Positions 1 to 7,848 are shown, numbered from the stretch's first letter. The stretch: 12,120 nucleotides of DNA from Gammaproteobacteria bacterium (GCA_029880425.1 JAOUOK010000013.1:1-12120); one strand, 5' to 3'. The notes: a model not told the origin generated them from the sequence alone. Numbers and translations are program-made.

Positions 1-1106
1 ATTTCTTCTTTCAGCTGGTTAACCGGGGGCTCGAGGGCTTCAAACTGCTTAACAAAATCCTCGGCACTTTCTTCAATGTTTTCTGTGATGCTTTCTACGA
101 CTGCTTGTTCATGATCAAATTCATCATCAAGTTCGTCTAGCTCATCAACAAGATCAATTTCATCGAGATCAAAATTATTTTTTATAAAATCATCGTCGCT
201 TTCTTCTACTTGATCTTGCTTATCTTCACTGGCTTTAGCAGGTTCTTCGTCTAATCCTGTAAACTGGAATTCATTATCTGCATCATAGTTATCTTTTACA
301 GTTTGTTTTGGAGCAGGTATATCTATATCAAGTGATAACTGGCCTTCCATTTCATTAATAATATCGGCAACACTTGAGGCATTGGTTGAGTCATATGCAT
401 CGGTTGAAAAGATATTATCACTTTTTGATTCATTAACTTGTTCTTGTTTTGTTGCTTTCGTGGCGGTTGTTTTTAAGCTTGTTGGTTCTTCAATAATGGC
501 TGTGCTGTCATAGTCATAGGTCACTTCTTCAGCGGCATGGGCAAGCTCATCAATCGCGGCATCAAAATCAAAATTATCGTCGAAGGAGTCATCATCTACG
601 TGAAAGGCATCGTGGTGATCCTGGAGTGTATTGGCTGAGGTAGTTTTCGTCTGCTCCGTTTTTATCTCATTAATCTTCTTATCAAGGTTACTCGTCACCT
701 TAGCATCAGTTTGCCCGGTATCGGTTTTATATAATGGCGGCGCAACCTTTGGAGGAGGAACAGGTGATTTTTTTTCCTGTTTTACTTTAGTTGGTTTTGC
801 CGTAACTTGTTGTTTTGTGGCAGTAGTTTTGTTGGCCACGGCCTTATCGTCAACAGGCGCTGCAGCGTGTTTTATGTCTGCTTTTTGTGGTTGCTGAATG
901 CTGCTTTGAGGTGGTGTGGAAAAAGTTGAGCCCGTTTTGGCTGTAGTCTGTGTTGCCGCTGAATTTCCGGGTAAGTCATCAATGGCATTATCCAGTGCAT
1001 TAAAGACAAGTTGGCACTTGCCACAACGTACCTTGCCCTTCGCAATCGCAAGGTGGCGCTCAGTTACTCGAAAGCAAGTTTCACATTTTGGACAACGGGT
1101 ATACAT
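1..1106 (-). CDS. Zinc-ribbon (MJ0042-type) / DUF3426-like protein, 5' part only
   Basis: The frame is open from an ATG at 1106 to the window edge (about 368 codons, no stop); the C-terminus lies outside. An in-frame TAG two codons upstream of the ATG fixes the start. The N-terminus is a zinc ribbon: CPKC at residues 5-8, an extra Cys11, and RCGKC at 27-31, followed by VFNALD, which matches the MJ0042 finger that opens DUF3426 proteins. Residues about 50-130 are rich in Gln, Thr, Pro, Ala and Lys. From about residue 165 the chain is strongly acidic (runs such as VDDDSFDDNFDFD and DEIDLVDELDELDDEFD) and probably disordered. The family normally ends in a membrane segment plus the DUF3426 domain; neither is in view, so that name rests on the finger and on position 43 bases after prmA, where DUF3426 genes commonly sit. 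Function is unknown. Confidence 0.8.
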   Translation of the reverse strand, partial: MYTRCPKCETCFRVTERHLAIAKGKVRCGKCQLVFNALDNAIDDLPGNSAATQTTAKTGSTFSTPPQSSIQQPQKADIKHAAAPVDDKAVANKTTATKQQVTAKPTKVKQEKKSPVPPPKVAPPLYKTDTGQTDAKVTSNLDKKINEIKTEQTKTTSANTLQDHHDAFHVDDDSFDDNFDFDAAIDELAHAAEEVTYDYDSTAIIEEPTSLKTTATKATKQEQVNESKSDNIFSTDAYDSTNASSVADIINEMEGQLSLDIDIPAPKQTVKDNYDADNEFQFTGLDEEPAKASEDKQDQVEESDDDFIKNNFDLDEIDLVDELDELDDEFDHEQAVVESITENIEESAEDFVKQFEALEPPVNQLKEE

Positions 1107-1149
1107 AGGCTAATTATACGCATAACTCTTTATATATATGAAATAGTGC

Positions 1150-2025
1150 TTATTTTCGTGTACCCGCGAGGCAAACCCAGTCATCTTGTTGCTTCCATAT
1201 TTTAATATCAAAATGTGGCTGGTAGGCAGCCAGAACGGTTTCAGCTTGTTCAGCAAGGATACCGGATAAAACAACCTGTCCGTTGGACTCGCTTAGTTCA
1301 GCAAAGTAACTGGCCAGTTCAATCAATGGCGAAGCCAGGATATTAGCCAGTACAAGAGGGCTGGCTATCTTGCTGAATTCTCCAGGTAAATAAGTTTTAA
1401 TTTTATCGGCGACCTTATTCTTCTCGGCATTATCACGTGTTGCGATTAATGCCTGGGGATCAAGATCGATTGCCTCGGCATGATTTGCCCCAAGCAGGAT
1501 AGCACCAATTGCAAGAATGCCTGAGCCACAGCCAAAATCGATAATATTTTTTCCTACAGGTGGATTTGCATCAAGCCATTCAAGACACATTGATGTAGTA
1601 GGGTGCGTCCCCGTACCAAAAGCCAGGCCGGGATCAAGTAAGATATTTGCCGCATCGGGATGTGGTGGTTCAAAAGTACTGGGTACCACCCAGAGTTTAT
1701 TACCAAACTGCATTGGCTTGAATTCATCCATCCAGGCCCGGACCCAGTCCTTATCTTCGAGCTGTTCACCTTTCCAGTCAGGTATCTTTTTTCTTAAGTG
1801 TTGTTCCACTTGCCTGATAATAGTTTTTAAGTCCGTGCTGGCATCAAATAATCCGATAACACGTGTTTGTGACCACATTGGCGTGGTACCGGGTGTGGGT
1901 TCAAGCACGGGTTGGTCTTGCATATCCTGCAATGTTACCGAAACGGCACCATGATCCATCAGTGCATCGGAGAGTTGATCCGCTGAATTTTCATCAGTCG
2001 GTATGATGAGTTGTAACCAGGTCAT
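1150..2025 (-). CDS. prmA: Ribosomal protein L11 methyltransferase PrmA
   Basis: This cytoplasmic enzyme trimethylates lysines and the N-terminal amino group of ribosomal protein L11, using S-adenosylmethionine. The 291-residue product has the usual family length. It starts MTWLQLIIPTD, the small substrate-recognition domain. The family signature AFGTGTHPTT is at about residues 135-144, SAM motif I (DFGCGSGILAI) at about 163-173, an acidic ribose-binding strand (AIDLDP) at about 185-190, and NILASPLIEL at 228-237. The ATG at 2025 has no clear Shine-Dalgarno sequence. An intrinsic terminator separates the gene from accC upstream, so its transcription depends on read-through or on a promoter within about 45 bases that I could not identify. 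The zinc-ribbon gene follows after 43 bases. The identification is secure. Confidence 0.97.
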   Translation of the reverse strand: MTWLQLIIPTDENSADQLSDALMDHGAVSVTLQDMQDQPVLEPTPGTTPMWSQTRVIGLFDASTDLKTIIRQVEQHLRKKIPDWKGEQLEDKDWVRAWMDEFKPMQFGNKLWVVPSTFEPPHPDAANILLDPGLAFGTGTHPTTSMCLEWLDANPPVGKNIIDFGCGSGILAIGAILLGANHAEAIDLDPQALIATRDNAEKNKVADKIKTYLPGEFSKIASPLVLANILASPLIELASYFAELSESNGQVVLSGILAEQAETVLAAYQPHFDIKIWKQQDDWVCLAGTRK

Positions 2026-2070
2026 AATGGCTTAAGTGGCTCTTTATTAAAATCTAACACAAAGAAAAAA

Positions 2071-2088
2071 GCGGGTGATAACACCCGC
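2071..2088 (-). terminator. Intrinsic terminator after accC
   Basis: The perfect 7-bp stem GCGGGTG / CACCCGC closes a 4-base loop (ATAA). On the minus strand it is followed by TTTTTTCTTT (from 2070 downwards), so it can end accBC transcripts 23 bases past the accC stop. The plus strand also shows a T-rich run after the stem, so the structure is potentially bidirectional. It sits between accC and prmA and implies that prmA is at least partly uncoupled from accBC. Confidence 0.85.
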
Positions 2089-2111
2089 TTTTATTTTAGA
2101 TTAAATTCAGG

Positions 2112-3476
2112 CTATTTTGCTTTTTTAGCCTGTGCTTTTTCTTCAAGTTTCTTTTCAAGATAATGAATATTGGTACTACCTGCCTGGAAACCTGCATCAT
2201 TAAATAACTCCTGGTGCAGAGGCACGTTGACCTTAATACCTTCAACCACCATTTCATTTAACGCGGTACGCATCCGTGCCATGGCGACCTCACGGGTTTC
2301 ACCGTGTGAGATGAGTTTCCCAATCATTGAATCGTAATAAGGTGGAACACGGTAACCATTATAGATATGCGTATCAACACGAATACCCGGTCCCCCTGGT
2401 GCATGGTAAGCCGTGATCGTACCCGGTGATGGCATAAAGTTATCCGGATCTTCAGCATTAATACGACATTCCATCGCATGGCCATTAATCTTGATGTCTT
2501 CCTGTTTATAAGCCAGTGGTAAATCACTGGCAATACGCAGTTGCTCACGTACGATGTCGACACCGGTAATCATTTCAGTTACGGGATGTTCAACCTGAAC
2601 ACGGGTATTCATTTCTATAAAGTAGAATTCACCGTCTTCATAAAGGAATTCAAAGGTACCTGCACCACTGTAACCAATATCAATACAGGCCTGGGCACAA
2701 CGTTCACCAATGAATTTGCGTTGCTCAGGTGTAATACCCGGGCCCGGGGCCTCTTCGATAACTTTTTGATGACGACGTTGCATCGAGCAGTCACGTTCAC
2801 CTAAATGAATGGCGTTGCCATGGTTATCAGCCAGGACCTGGATTTCAATATGACGTGGGTTACCGAGGAATTTTTCCATGTAAACCACATCATTATTAAA
2901 GGCCGCACCGGCTTCAGCTTTTGTTAACGCGATTGAAGAGAGGAGTGAACCTTCAGCATGAACTACGCGCATGCCACGACCACCACCACCACCGGCAGCT
3001 TTAATAATAATCGGGTAACCAATGCGACGGGCATGCTCAAGATTTTTTTCAGCGTTGTCATCGAGCGGGCCATCTGAGCCAGGAACAGTCGGAACACCGG
3101 CTTTTTTCATGGCTTCAATCGCGGCAACCTTGTCACCCATGATACGGATGGTTTCAGGTTTTGGGCCGATAAAAACAAAGCCACTTTCCTGGACGCGTTC
3201 AGCAAAGTCAGCATTTTCCGAAAGGAAACCATAACCTGGGTGGATACCGACAGAATCAGTAACTTCAGCTGCACTGATAACGGCAGGAATATTCAGGTAA
3301 CTTTCCATCGATGAAGCAGGACCAATACAGACTGATTCATCGGCAAGGCGAACATGTTTTAAATCGCGATCCGCTTCAGAGTGAAGCGCAACCGTGCGAA
3401 TACCTAACTCTTTACAGGCGCGTAATATGCGTAGAGCAATTTCGCCACGGTTAGCAATGAGTACTTTTTCTAACAT
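2112..3476 (-). CDS. accC: Biotin carboxylase subunit of acetyl-CoA carboxylase
   Basis: This enzyme carboxylates the biotin on AccB using ATP and bicarbonate, the first half-reaction of acetyl-CoA carboxylase and the committed step of fatty acid synthesis. The product is 454 residues, close to the usual 445-450. The N-terminal domain opens [15 protein letters not shown] and contains [10 protein letters not shown] (79-88). The ATP-grasp glycine loop [11 protein letters not shown] is at about 162-172. Every active-site position I could place by E. coli numbering is conserved: Lys116, Lys159, His209, Lys238, Glu276, Glu288, Asn290, Arg292 and Arg338. The C-terminal tail is Lys/Ala rich ([13 protein letters not shown]). 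accB lies 118 bases upstream, an unusually long gap for this pair that contains an inverted repeat. The start at 3476 has only a weak Shine-Dalgarno sequence (CGAG). Confidence 0.98.
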   Translation of the reverse strand: MLEKVLIANRGEIALRILRACKELGIRTVALHSEADRDLKHVRLADESVCIGPASSMESYLNIPAVISAAEVTDSVGIHPGYGFLSENADFAERVQESGFVFIGPKPETIRIMGDKVAAIEAMKKAGVPTVPGSDGPLDDNAEKNLEHARRIGYPIIIKAAGGGGGRGMRVVHAEGSLLSSIALTKAEAGAAFNNDVVYMEKFLGNPRHIEIQVLADNHGNAIHLGERDCSMQRRHQKVIEEAPGPGITPEQRKFIGERCAQACIDIGYSGAGTFEFLYEDGEFYFIEMNTRVQVEHPVTEMITGVDIVREQLRIASDLPLAYKQEDIKINGHAMECRINAEDPDNFMPSPGTITAYHAPGGPGIRVDTHIYNGYRVPPYYDSMIGKLISHGETREVAMARMRTALNEMVVEGIKVNVPLHQELFNDAGFQAGSTNIHYLEKKLEEKAQAKKAK

Positions 3477-3486
3477 AATAAACTCG

Positions 3487-3525
3487 TTTTTTTATAGCCT
3501 AAATCTATTAGGCATTATCAAAAAA
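3487..3525 (-). other. Inverted repeat in the accB-accC gap
   Basis: On the minus strand the order is T6, GATAAT, GCCTAA, TAGAT, TTAGGC, TAT, A7. The 6-bp stem GCCTAA/TTAGGC (3508-3513 and 3497-3502) closes a 5-base loop, and the flanking U and A runs could pair to extend it. The polarity is wrong for an intrinsic terminator, because U precedes and A follows the stem. The 3' A-run ends about 10 bases before the accC ATG, so a role at the accC ribosome-binding region is possible but unproven. Confidence 0.4.
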
Positions 3526-3594
3526 TCACTAGAGGCCTTTGCATGTATAGCGAGAATAGAGTGTTCTCACTTCACAACATGGTGTAACGGTCTC

Positions 3595-4047
3595 TTATTC
3601 GATGATGAATAAAGGCTGGTTATATTCAACCGGCTGTCCATTTTCTACCAGGATAGCTTTAATGGTGCCTGCTTTATCAGCTTCAATCTGGTTAAGTAAT
3701 TTCATGGCTTCAATAATGCAAAGCGTGTCACCCACGTTCACTTTTGAACCGACTTCAACAAAAGCTGAAGCGCCCGGAGAAGGAGCACGGTAGAAACTAC
3801 CAACCATGGGAGAATTCAGAACATGACCTTCAATGGTTTCTTCAGCAACCGGTGCCGCGGCGGCAGGTGCTGGCGCGGGTGCTGCAGCAGGAGCAGGTGC
3901 GGCAGGTGCAGCCATGGCAACAGGTGCAGCAGCAACACCTGAACTTCGGCTGATACGAACAGACTCTTCACCTTCATGAATTTCGATTTCAGCAATACCG
4001 GATTCTTCCAGTAATTCGATGAGTTTTTTAACTTTTCTTATATCCAT
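3595..4047 (-). CDS. accB: Biotin carboxyl carrier protein of acetyl-CoA carboxylase
   Basis: This protein carries the covalently bound biotin that shuttles CO2 from AccC to the carboxyltransferase AccAD. The product is 150 residues, near the typical 150-160. Residues 1-34 form the conserved N-terminal region ([17 protein letters not shown]). Residues about 38-68 are an Ala/Pro linker, and about 75-150 the biotinyl domain. The biotinylation motif EAMKL is present with the acceptor lysine at residue 116, and the protein ends [11 protein letters not shown] as the family does. A good Shine-Dalgarno sequence (AAGGTG, complement of 4056-4061) lies 8 bases before the ATG. aroQ is 37 bases upstream and accC 118 bases downstream, a standard aroQ-accB-accC order. 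Confidence 0.98.
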   Translation of the reverse strand: MDIRKVKKLIELLEESGIAEIEIHEGEESVRISRSSGVAAAPVAMAAPAAPAPAAAPAPAPAAAAPVAEETIEGHVLNSPMVGSFYRAPSPGASAFVEVGSKVNVGDTLCIIEAMKLLNQIEADKAGTIKAILVENGQPVEYNQPLFIIE

Positions 4048-4084
4048 AATTTTTTCACCTTAAGGGTTAATAGTGATTCGTTTT

Positions 4085-4534
4085 TTATTCAAACGATTGC
4101 ATTGCCGCATTTAATGCCAGCGAGTAACCGTTTGCGCCCAGCCCGCTGATGACGCCTTGTGCCAAATCCGAAAAATAGGAATGACGACGAAAATCTTCGC
4201 GTGCGTGGACATTTGATAAGTGGACCTCGATAAACGGGATATTTACCGCGGCCAGGGCGTCGCGCATAGCCACACTGGTGTGGGTGAACGCGGCGGGATT
4301 AATAATGATGTAATCAACTTTTTTAGAAACATCAGGATTGAGCGCAGCCTGGATAGCGCTGACCAGTTCATCTTCAGCATTACTTTGTAATGTCGAAAGT
4401 GAGTGGCCGGCCCTTTTAGCTTGCTCTATGAGTGCTGCATTGATATCCGCCAGGGTAGTGGCACCATAAATTTGCGGCTCACGTGTTCCGAGCAGGTTAA
4501 GGTTTGGGCCATGTAATACCAGGATATTTGCCAT
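4085..4534 (-). CDS. aroQ: Type II 3-dehydroquinate dehydratase
   Basis: This enzyme converts 3-dehydroquinate to 3-dehydroshikimate, the third step of the shikimate pathway, in the cytoplasm. I chose the ATG at 4534, giving 149 residues and the family start [16 protein letters not shown]. The frame extends to a TTG at 4549, but that would add five residues absent from the family. Neither start has a clear Shine-Dalgarno sequence. Conserved elements are GTREP (16-20), the catalytic Tyr23 in [12 protein letters not shown] (50-57), the substrate-binding segment NPAAFTHTS (79-87), and EVHLSN (103-108) with the catalytic His105. It is the first gene of the aroQ-accBC group and has a 400-base non-coding region upstream that should contain the promoter. 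Confidence 0.96.
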   Translation of the reverse strand: MANILVLHGPNLNLLGTREPQIYGATTLADINAALIEQAKRAGHSLSTLQSNAEDELVSAIQAALNPDVSKKVDYIIINPAAFTHTSVAMRDALAAVNIPFIEVHLSNVHAREDFRRHSYFSDLAQGVISGLGANGYSLALNAAMQSFE

Positions 4535-4685
4535 TTCAAAAAGTGCCAATAAAAATGTTAGTTATTTCATGCAATATCTGTGCAAATGTAATCACAATCG
4601 CAACATGATTGATGCTTTTAAAGCTCTTCCTGAGCGCTAATTTTCGAGTATTGTGCCTTAACAGCAGGAATTTGTCCAATTTTTA

Positions 4686-4733
4686 GAAATTTCGCGAATT
4701 TCGCTACATATCTTAGCAAATTTAGCGGAAATT
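4686..4733. repeat. AT-rich dyad with embedded TCGCGA
   Basis: GAAAT (4686-4690) and ATTTC (4698-4702) flank the palindrome TCGCGA (4692-4697), giving an almost perfect 17-base inverted repeat with one extra T. A wider imperfect dyad pairs 4688-4705 with 4715-4733 (AATTT...AATTT...GCT against AGC...AAATT...AAATT). It lies about 150-200 bases upstream of aroQ. It could be a regulator site or part of an old repeat; no function can be read from the sequence. Confidence 0.4.
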
Positions 4734-4818
4734 AGGATGCCAACCGGTTCACAGATTAAAATTTAGAGAAAAAGAGGGGCTAGCCACTAAGAACAGCAGA
4801 AAAAATCAAAAAATTACA

Positions 4819-4884
4819 GGGGGGACACGGGTGCAAAGAGGAAGATACTCAATGTTTTTTTATTTCTTCCCTTATGACCCCCGG
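4819..4884. repeat. G-run/C-run imperfect hairpin element
   Basis: GGGGGG at 4819-4824, followed by ACACGGG, faces CCCCC at 4878-4882. Inside this, GGAAG (4840-4844) faces CTTCC (4867-4871). On the minus strand the 3' arm is followed by TGTAATTTTTTG, so it could act as a weak terminator for cutA-dsbD-tlpA. The GGGGACACGG wording resembles intergenic repeats that I associate with REP-type transposases, but no transposase is present and I cannot confirm the link. Confidence 0.35.
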
Positions 4885-4934
4885 TTAAATCTTGAAAAAT
4901 TTCTTATTACTGGTGAATTTTGTGGCTTAAATAT

Positions 4935-5489
4935 TTAAAGCAAAGGTTTAATCATGTTTTCAACGTGCTCAAAAGTCAGTTCAGTACGTTGGCGCTGAAC
5001 AATATTGCCTTTACGGTCAACGATAACCGTAAAAGGTAAGACGCCAAGATGGTTACCATAAGCTTTTGACAACTGGATACCTTCCTCTTCAGCCATCAAC
5101 ACCGGGTAATTCACTCCCATCGGATCGGTAAAATCAATGACCGCCTGTTTTTCATCCAGGGCAATGCCCACGATGATAAAGCCCTTATCTTTGTATTTTT
5201 CCTGTAGCTCTATAAAAGCCGGGATTTCCTTACGGCAGGGCGGACACCAGGTAGCCCAGAAGTTAATCATCAATACCTTGCCATCCCATTCTTTTACATC
5301 GCGGGTATTGCCTTCAAGATCTTTAAGTTGAAACGCGGGGCGGACTGTGGCGAGAGGCAGCTGTTTTGTCGAAGAAAGGTTAACCTGGTTAAGTTTTTGT
5401 TGTTTTTGCCAGTTGTTATAGAAGTATCCGGACATGAGCCCGGCTACCGCCATTGCAACCATTAGTAATGCGGAGTTGAGTTTTGACAT
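4935..5489 (-). CDS. Membrane-anchored TlpA/ResA-like thioredoxin
   Basis: This is a predicted periplasmic thiol-disulfide oxidoreductase. The 184-residue product has an uncleaved-type N-terminal anchor at about residues 6-22 (SALLMVAMAVAGLMSGYF) with lysine before it. The thioredoxin-like domain starts near PAFQLKDLEG (51-60). The redox motif WCPPC is at 81-85 (Cys82 and Cys85) within NFWATWCPPCRKE, and the cis-proline loop is GVLPFTV (Pro152). These match the AhpC/TSA-Redoxin TlpA/ResA/CcmG group. The gene starts 14 bases after dsbD, so the two are almost certainly cotranscribed; the inference is that DsbD keeps this protein reduced. Clients such as apocytochrome c or copper-site cysteines are possible, but no cytochrome or Cu-maturation gene is in view to decide. 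Confidence 0.9.
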   Translation of the reverse strand: MSKLNSALLMVAMAVAGLMSGYFYNNWQKQQKLNQVNLSSTKQLPLATVRPAFQLKDLEGNTRDVKEWDGKVLMINFWATWCPPCRKEIPAFIELQEKYKDKGFIIVGIALDEKQAVIDFTDPMGVNYPVLMAEEEGIQLSKAYGNHLGVLPFTVIVDRKGNIVQRQRTELTFEHVENMIKPLL

Positions 5490-5503
5490 TGTTTTTATTC
5501 GCG

Positions 5504-7414
5504 TTATTTATTCAGTATCTGGTTTACGTGGCTGATGAATGTTTTCGCATCCATGTTCCCCACGATACGGTAATTCCGAATCTCCTTGCCATCTTTAGCA
5601 AAGAATAATATGGCAGGAGGTGCCTGCACGGAAGTAAATTTATTCAAGGCCTGGTCCTGCTCATCATTAGCGGTGACATCGGCTTGCAGTAAAACAAAGT
5701 CTTTTAATAACGCCTGTACTTCTTTGTTAGTAAAAACATAATCTTCAAATTGTTTACAGTAAGTACACCAGTCAGCATAAAAGTCGAGCATGATATATTT
5801 GCCCGCGGCTTTGGCTGCCGCAATTTCATCTTTTAAATCCTGCGCGGTTTTTATTCGCTTGAATGCCAAATGTTGTTTTTCAGTTGCACTGCCACCCATG
5901 GTTAAGCTTGAACCATGTAAGGGGTCATTAAAATTACGTGCACCGGTAATACCTCCGAGCATCACGATAACACCGTAAACAATAAAGACGACACCCAGGC
6001 CTTTCCAGAGTTTGAACCAGCCAGAAGCGTTTTCTTTAATGGCTTCAAGTGCACCAAGGTAAACACCTACCACGATAAAGAAAGTTGCCCATAACATCAT
6101 GATAAACATGGAAGAGATAAAGCTGATGCGTTCGAGGAATAAAATTGCGATAGCCAGTAAGACAACACCGGCAGCGGCTTTAACCGTATCCATCCAGGTG
6201 CCTGCTTTAGGTAACACGTGGCCACCCACTGTACCCACGGCCAGTAACGGTAATCCTAAACCATTACCTAAAATAAACATGGCAAGGAAACCTACCAGGG
6301 GATCACTTTCCGCGGCAACATAAGCCAGTGCACCAATGATAACCGGGCCCGCACACGGGCCAATGATTAGTGCCGAAGCCGCACCCATGAAAATAGCACC
6401 GTGTAACGAGCCACCCTCTTGCTTATTACTGAAGTTGCTTAACCAGCTTTGCACTGAAGCGGGCATTTGAATGGTATAAAAACCAAACATGGAAAAAGCC
6501 AGGGCAACAAATAATAAAGAGAAGGGGATCAGGATCCAGGGACTTTGGAAGTAAGCCTGTAAATTAACACCGCCCGCAAACAAGGCAACGGCTGCACCCA
6601 TGATACCGAAAGTGACAGCCATACTTTGAACATAGGCCATTGAAATCGCGAAGGCCTTGCTATGGCTGATATTTTCACCATGGCCAACGATAATCGAAGA
6701 TAAAATGGGAATCATGGGGTACATGCAGGCAGTAAAGGCCAGCGCTAAACCACCGAGGAAAAAGTAAATAAGAATTTCTATCATGTCGCCAGATTTTAAA
6801 ACCTGTAGTGATCTGTCTTGTTCTGAAACAAAGGTGTTATCAGTTGCAACTGAAGTTGATGCCGTTGTGTTTACAACAGCACTTTGGTTACCGAAACCAC
6901 TTGCAGAGGCGCTGCCAGCAGGGAGATCAAAATTAATAGTTTTACGGATAGGGGGATAACAAATCCCCGTTTCTTCTGCACAGCCCTGGTAAGTGAATTG
7001 AATCTTAATACTGGTTGCATTGGTATTGGTTCGATTAAGTGGAATAAGGGCTTCAGTGCCATTATAAAACACATTGATTTTGCCAAAAAACTCATCGTTC
7101 TTGGTTTTACCTGGAGGCAGGGTTACGTTGCCCAGCGCTATACCTTCACCTTCCTTTATAATAAATTTAAACTTGTTACGGTAGAGGTAGTGCTTATCCG
7201 CGATTTGCCAGTTAGCAACAATGTTATTGCCATCTTTAACATTGGCAGTGAGTTTAAAGGCAACATCGGGGTCGAGTATTTCATCATCATTACCGCCACC
7301 CAGGCCAAGATCGCTTAATACACCACCACCTTCGGCTGAAACCATCGTTGTATTGAATGACAGGAACAACGAAAGTAAGAGTAGTAACGATTTTATTGCG
7401 ATGTTTATTCTCAT
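5504..7414 (-). CDS. dsbD: Thiol:disulfide interchange protein DsbD
   Basis: DsbD is an inner-membrane protein that moves electrons from cytoplasmic thioredoxin to periplasmic thiol proteins. The 636-residue product shows all three modules. A signal peptide (about 1-27, ending MVSA-E) precedes the periplasmic alpha domain, which has Cys145 and Cys152 in QGCAEETGICYPP. The transmembrane beta domain (about 212-490) has its redox cysteines at Cys230 (FTACMYPMIP) and Cys354 (IIGPCAGPV). The C-terminal thioredoxin-like gamma domain carries WCTYC (Cys550/Cys553) in DFYADWCTYCKQF. All six catalytic cysteines are therefore present. A Gly-rich stretch (about 29-41) follows the signal peptide. Only two bases separate its ATG from the cutA stop, and the tlpA-like gene follows after 14 bases, indicating one transcript. 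Confidence 0.96.
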   Translation of the reverse strand: MRINIAIKSLLLLLSLFLSFNTTMVSAEGGGVLSDLGLGGGNDDEILDPDVAFKLTANVKDGNNIVANWQIADKHYLYRNKFKFIIKEGEGIALGNVTLPPGKTKNDEFFGKINVFYNGTEALIPLNRTNTNATSIKIQFTYQGCAEETGICYPPIRKTINFDLPAGSASASGFGNQSAVVNTTASTSVATDNTFVSEQDRSLQVLKSGDMIEILIYFFLGGLALAFTACMYPMIPILSSIIVGHGENISHSKAFAISMAYVQSMAVTFGIMGAAVALFAGGVNLQAYFQSPWILIPFSLLFVALAFSMFGFYTIQMPASVQSWLSNFSNKQEGGSLHGAIFMGAASALIIGPCAGPVIIGALAYVAAESDPLVGFLAMFILGNGLGLPLLAVGTVGGHVLPKAGTWMDTVKAAAGVVLLAIAILFLERISFISSMFIMMLWATFFIVVGVYLGALEAIKENASGWFKLWKGLGVVFIVYGVIVMLGGITGARNFNDPLHGSSLTMGGSATEKQHLAFKRIKTAQDLKDEIAAAKAAGKYIMLDFYADWCTYCKQFEDYVFTNKEVQALLKDFVLLQADVTANDEQDQALNKFTSVQAPPAILFFAKDGKEIRNYRIVGNMDAKTFISHVNQILNK

Positions 7415-7416
7415 TA

Positions 7417-7761
7417 TTATATTTCCGTAGCGTTAGTAGCGGACTTAATCCAGTTTAAATAATTCTTTTCACCTGCTTCGATAGGGACAGCGATGATTTC
7501 AGGAAGTTCATAGTCATGCAGTTCCTGGATCTCGTGTTCAAGTTGCGAAAACAGAGATTGACGGGTTTTTATTATTAATAACAGTTCTTTATCGTGTTCT
7601 ATTTTTTCCTGCCACTGGTAAACGGATTCCACGCCGTTTACGATGTTGACACAGGCAGCGAGTTTTTTGCTGACCAATGTTTCTGCGATTTTTGATGCAA
7701 TTTCAGCAGAATTGCAGGTGTTCAACACTAATATATAGTTATCCATGCTTTTTTCAGCCAT
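7417..7761 (-). CDS. cutA: Divalent cation tolerance protein CutA
   Basis: CutA1 is a small, very stable trimeric cytoplasmic protein with a PII-like ferredoxin fold. It has been linked to copper tolerance, but its true role is unsettled. The 114-residue product has the family blocks VLNTCNSAEIASKIAETLV (about 12-30), KLAACVNIV (33-41), SVYQW (46-50), ELLLIIKTR (59-67) and YELPEIIAVPI (84-94). The ATG at 7761 is given; a second ATG at 7746 (residue 6) also fits the family start, and neither has a strong Shine-Dalgarno sequence. It is the first gene of the cutA-dsbD-tlpA-like set and is divergent from fxsA. Confidence 0.95.
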   Translation of the reverse strand: MAEKSMDNYILVLNTCNSAEIASKIAETLVSKKLAACVNIVNGVESVYQWQEKIEHDKELLLIIKTRQSLFSQLEHEIQELHDYELPEIIAVPIEAGEKNYLNWIKSATNATEI

Positions 7762-7767
7762 CCCGAT

Positions 7768-7795
7768 ACAATATCAGCATCTTTAGAGCTTGCAA
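7768..7795 (-). promoter_or_regulatory. Possible sigma-70 promoter for cutA-dsbD-tlpA
   Basis: On the minus strand TTGCAA (7795-7790) is followed after 16 bases by TATTGT (7773-7768). Both hexamers match consensus at four of six positions. Transcription would start near 7761, at the annotated cutA ATG, which would favour the second ATG at 7746 as the true start. The evidence is weak. Confidence 0.3.
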
Positions 7796-7799
7796 ACGG

Positions 7800-7805
7800 T
7801 ATAAT
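7800..7805 (+). promoter_or_regulatory. Consensus -10 (TATAAT) upstream of fxsA
   Basis: A perfect TATAAT lies 43 bases before the fxsA GTG. No good -35 hexamer is found at 16-18 bases upstream (for example GCATCT), and there is no extended -10 TG. If used, transcription starts near 7812. Confidence 0.4.
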
Positions 7806-7848
7806 AGCCCCAAGGTTTGAGTTATCGCATTTTGCAGAGGAAGATTTT

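Larger units (their letters stand above)
4535..4934. other. Non-coding region between the tlpA-like gene and aroQ
   Basis: These 400 bases hold no credible gene. The aroQ-proximal part should carry the aroQ-accBC promoter; I see TTGCGA and TTGCAC hexamers on the minus strand but no convincing -10 partner. The rest contains an AT-rich dyad (4686-4733), a short palindrome AACCGGTT (4742-4749) and a G-run/C-run imperfect hairpin (4819-4884). No strong terminator is evident straight after the tlpA-like gene. Confidence 0.6.

Noticed and set aside
631..1205. Three short plus-strand frames
   Set aside because: They are antisense to the zinc-ribbon gene or to the end of prmA, overlap each other and lack family features.
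1517..1954. Plus-strand open frame of 145 codons
   Set aside because: It lies wholly inside prmA on the opposite strand, has no Shine-Dalgarno and encodes no recognisable protein.
3552..3568. GAGAA / TTCTC inverted repeat between accB and accC
   Set aside because: A 5-bp stem with a 7-base loop and no T-run is expected by chance in AT-rich sequence.
4535..4549. Five-residue upstream extension of aroQ from a TTG
   Set aside because: The family begins at the ATG at 4534 ([11 protein letters not shown]), and the TTG has no ribosome-binding site.
6884..7318. Plus-strand open frame of 144 codons
   Set aside because: It is antisense to the DsbD alpha domain, which is strongly conserved; the frame is a shadow.
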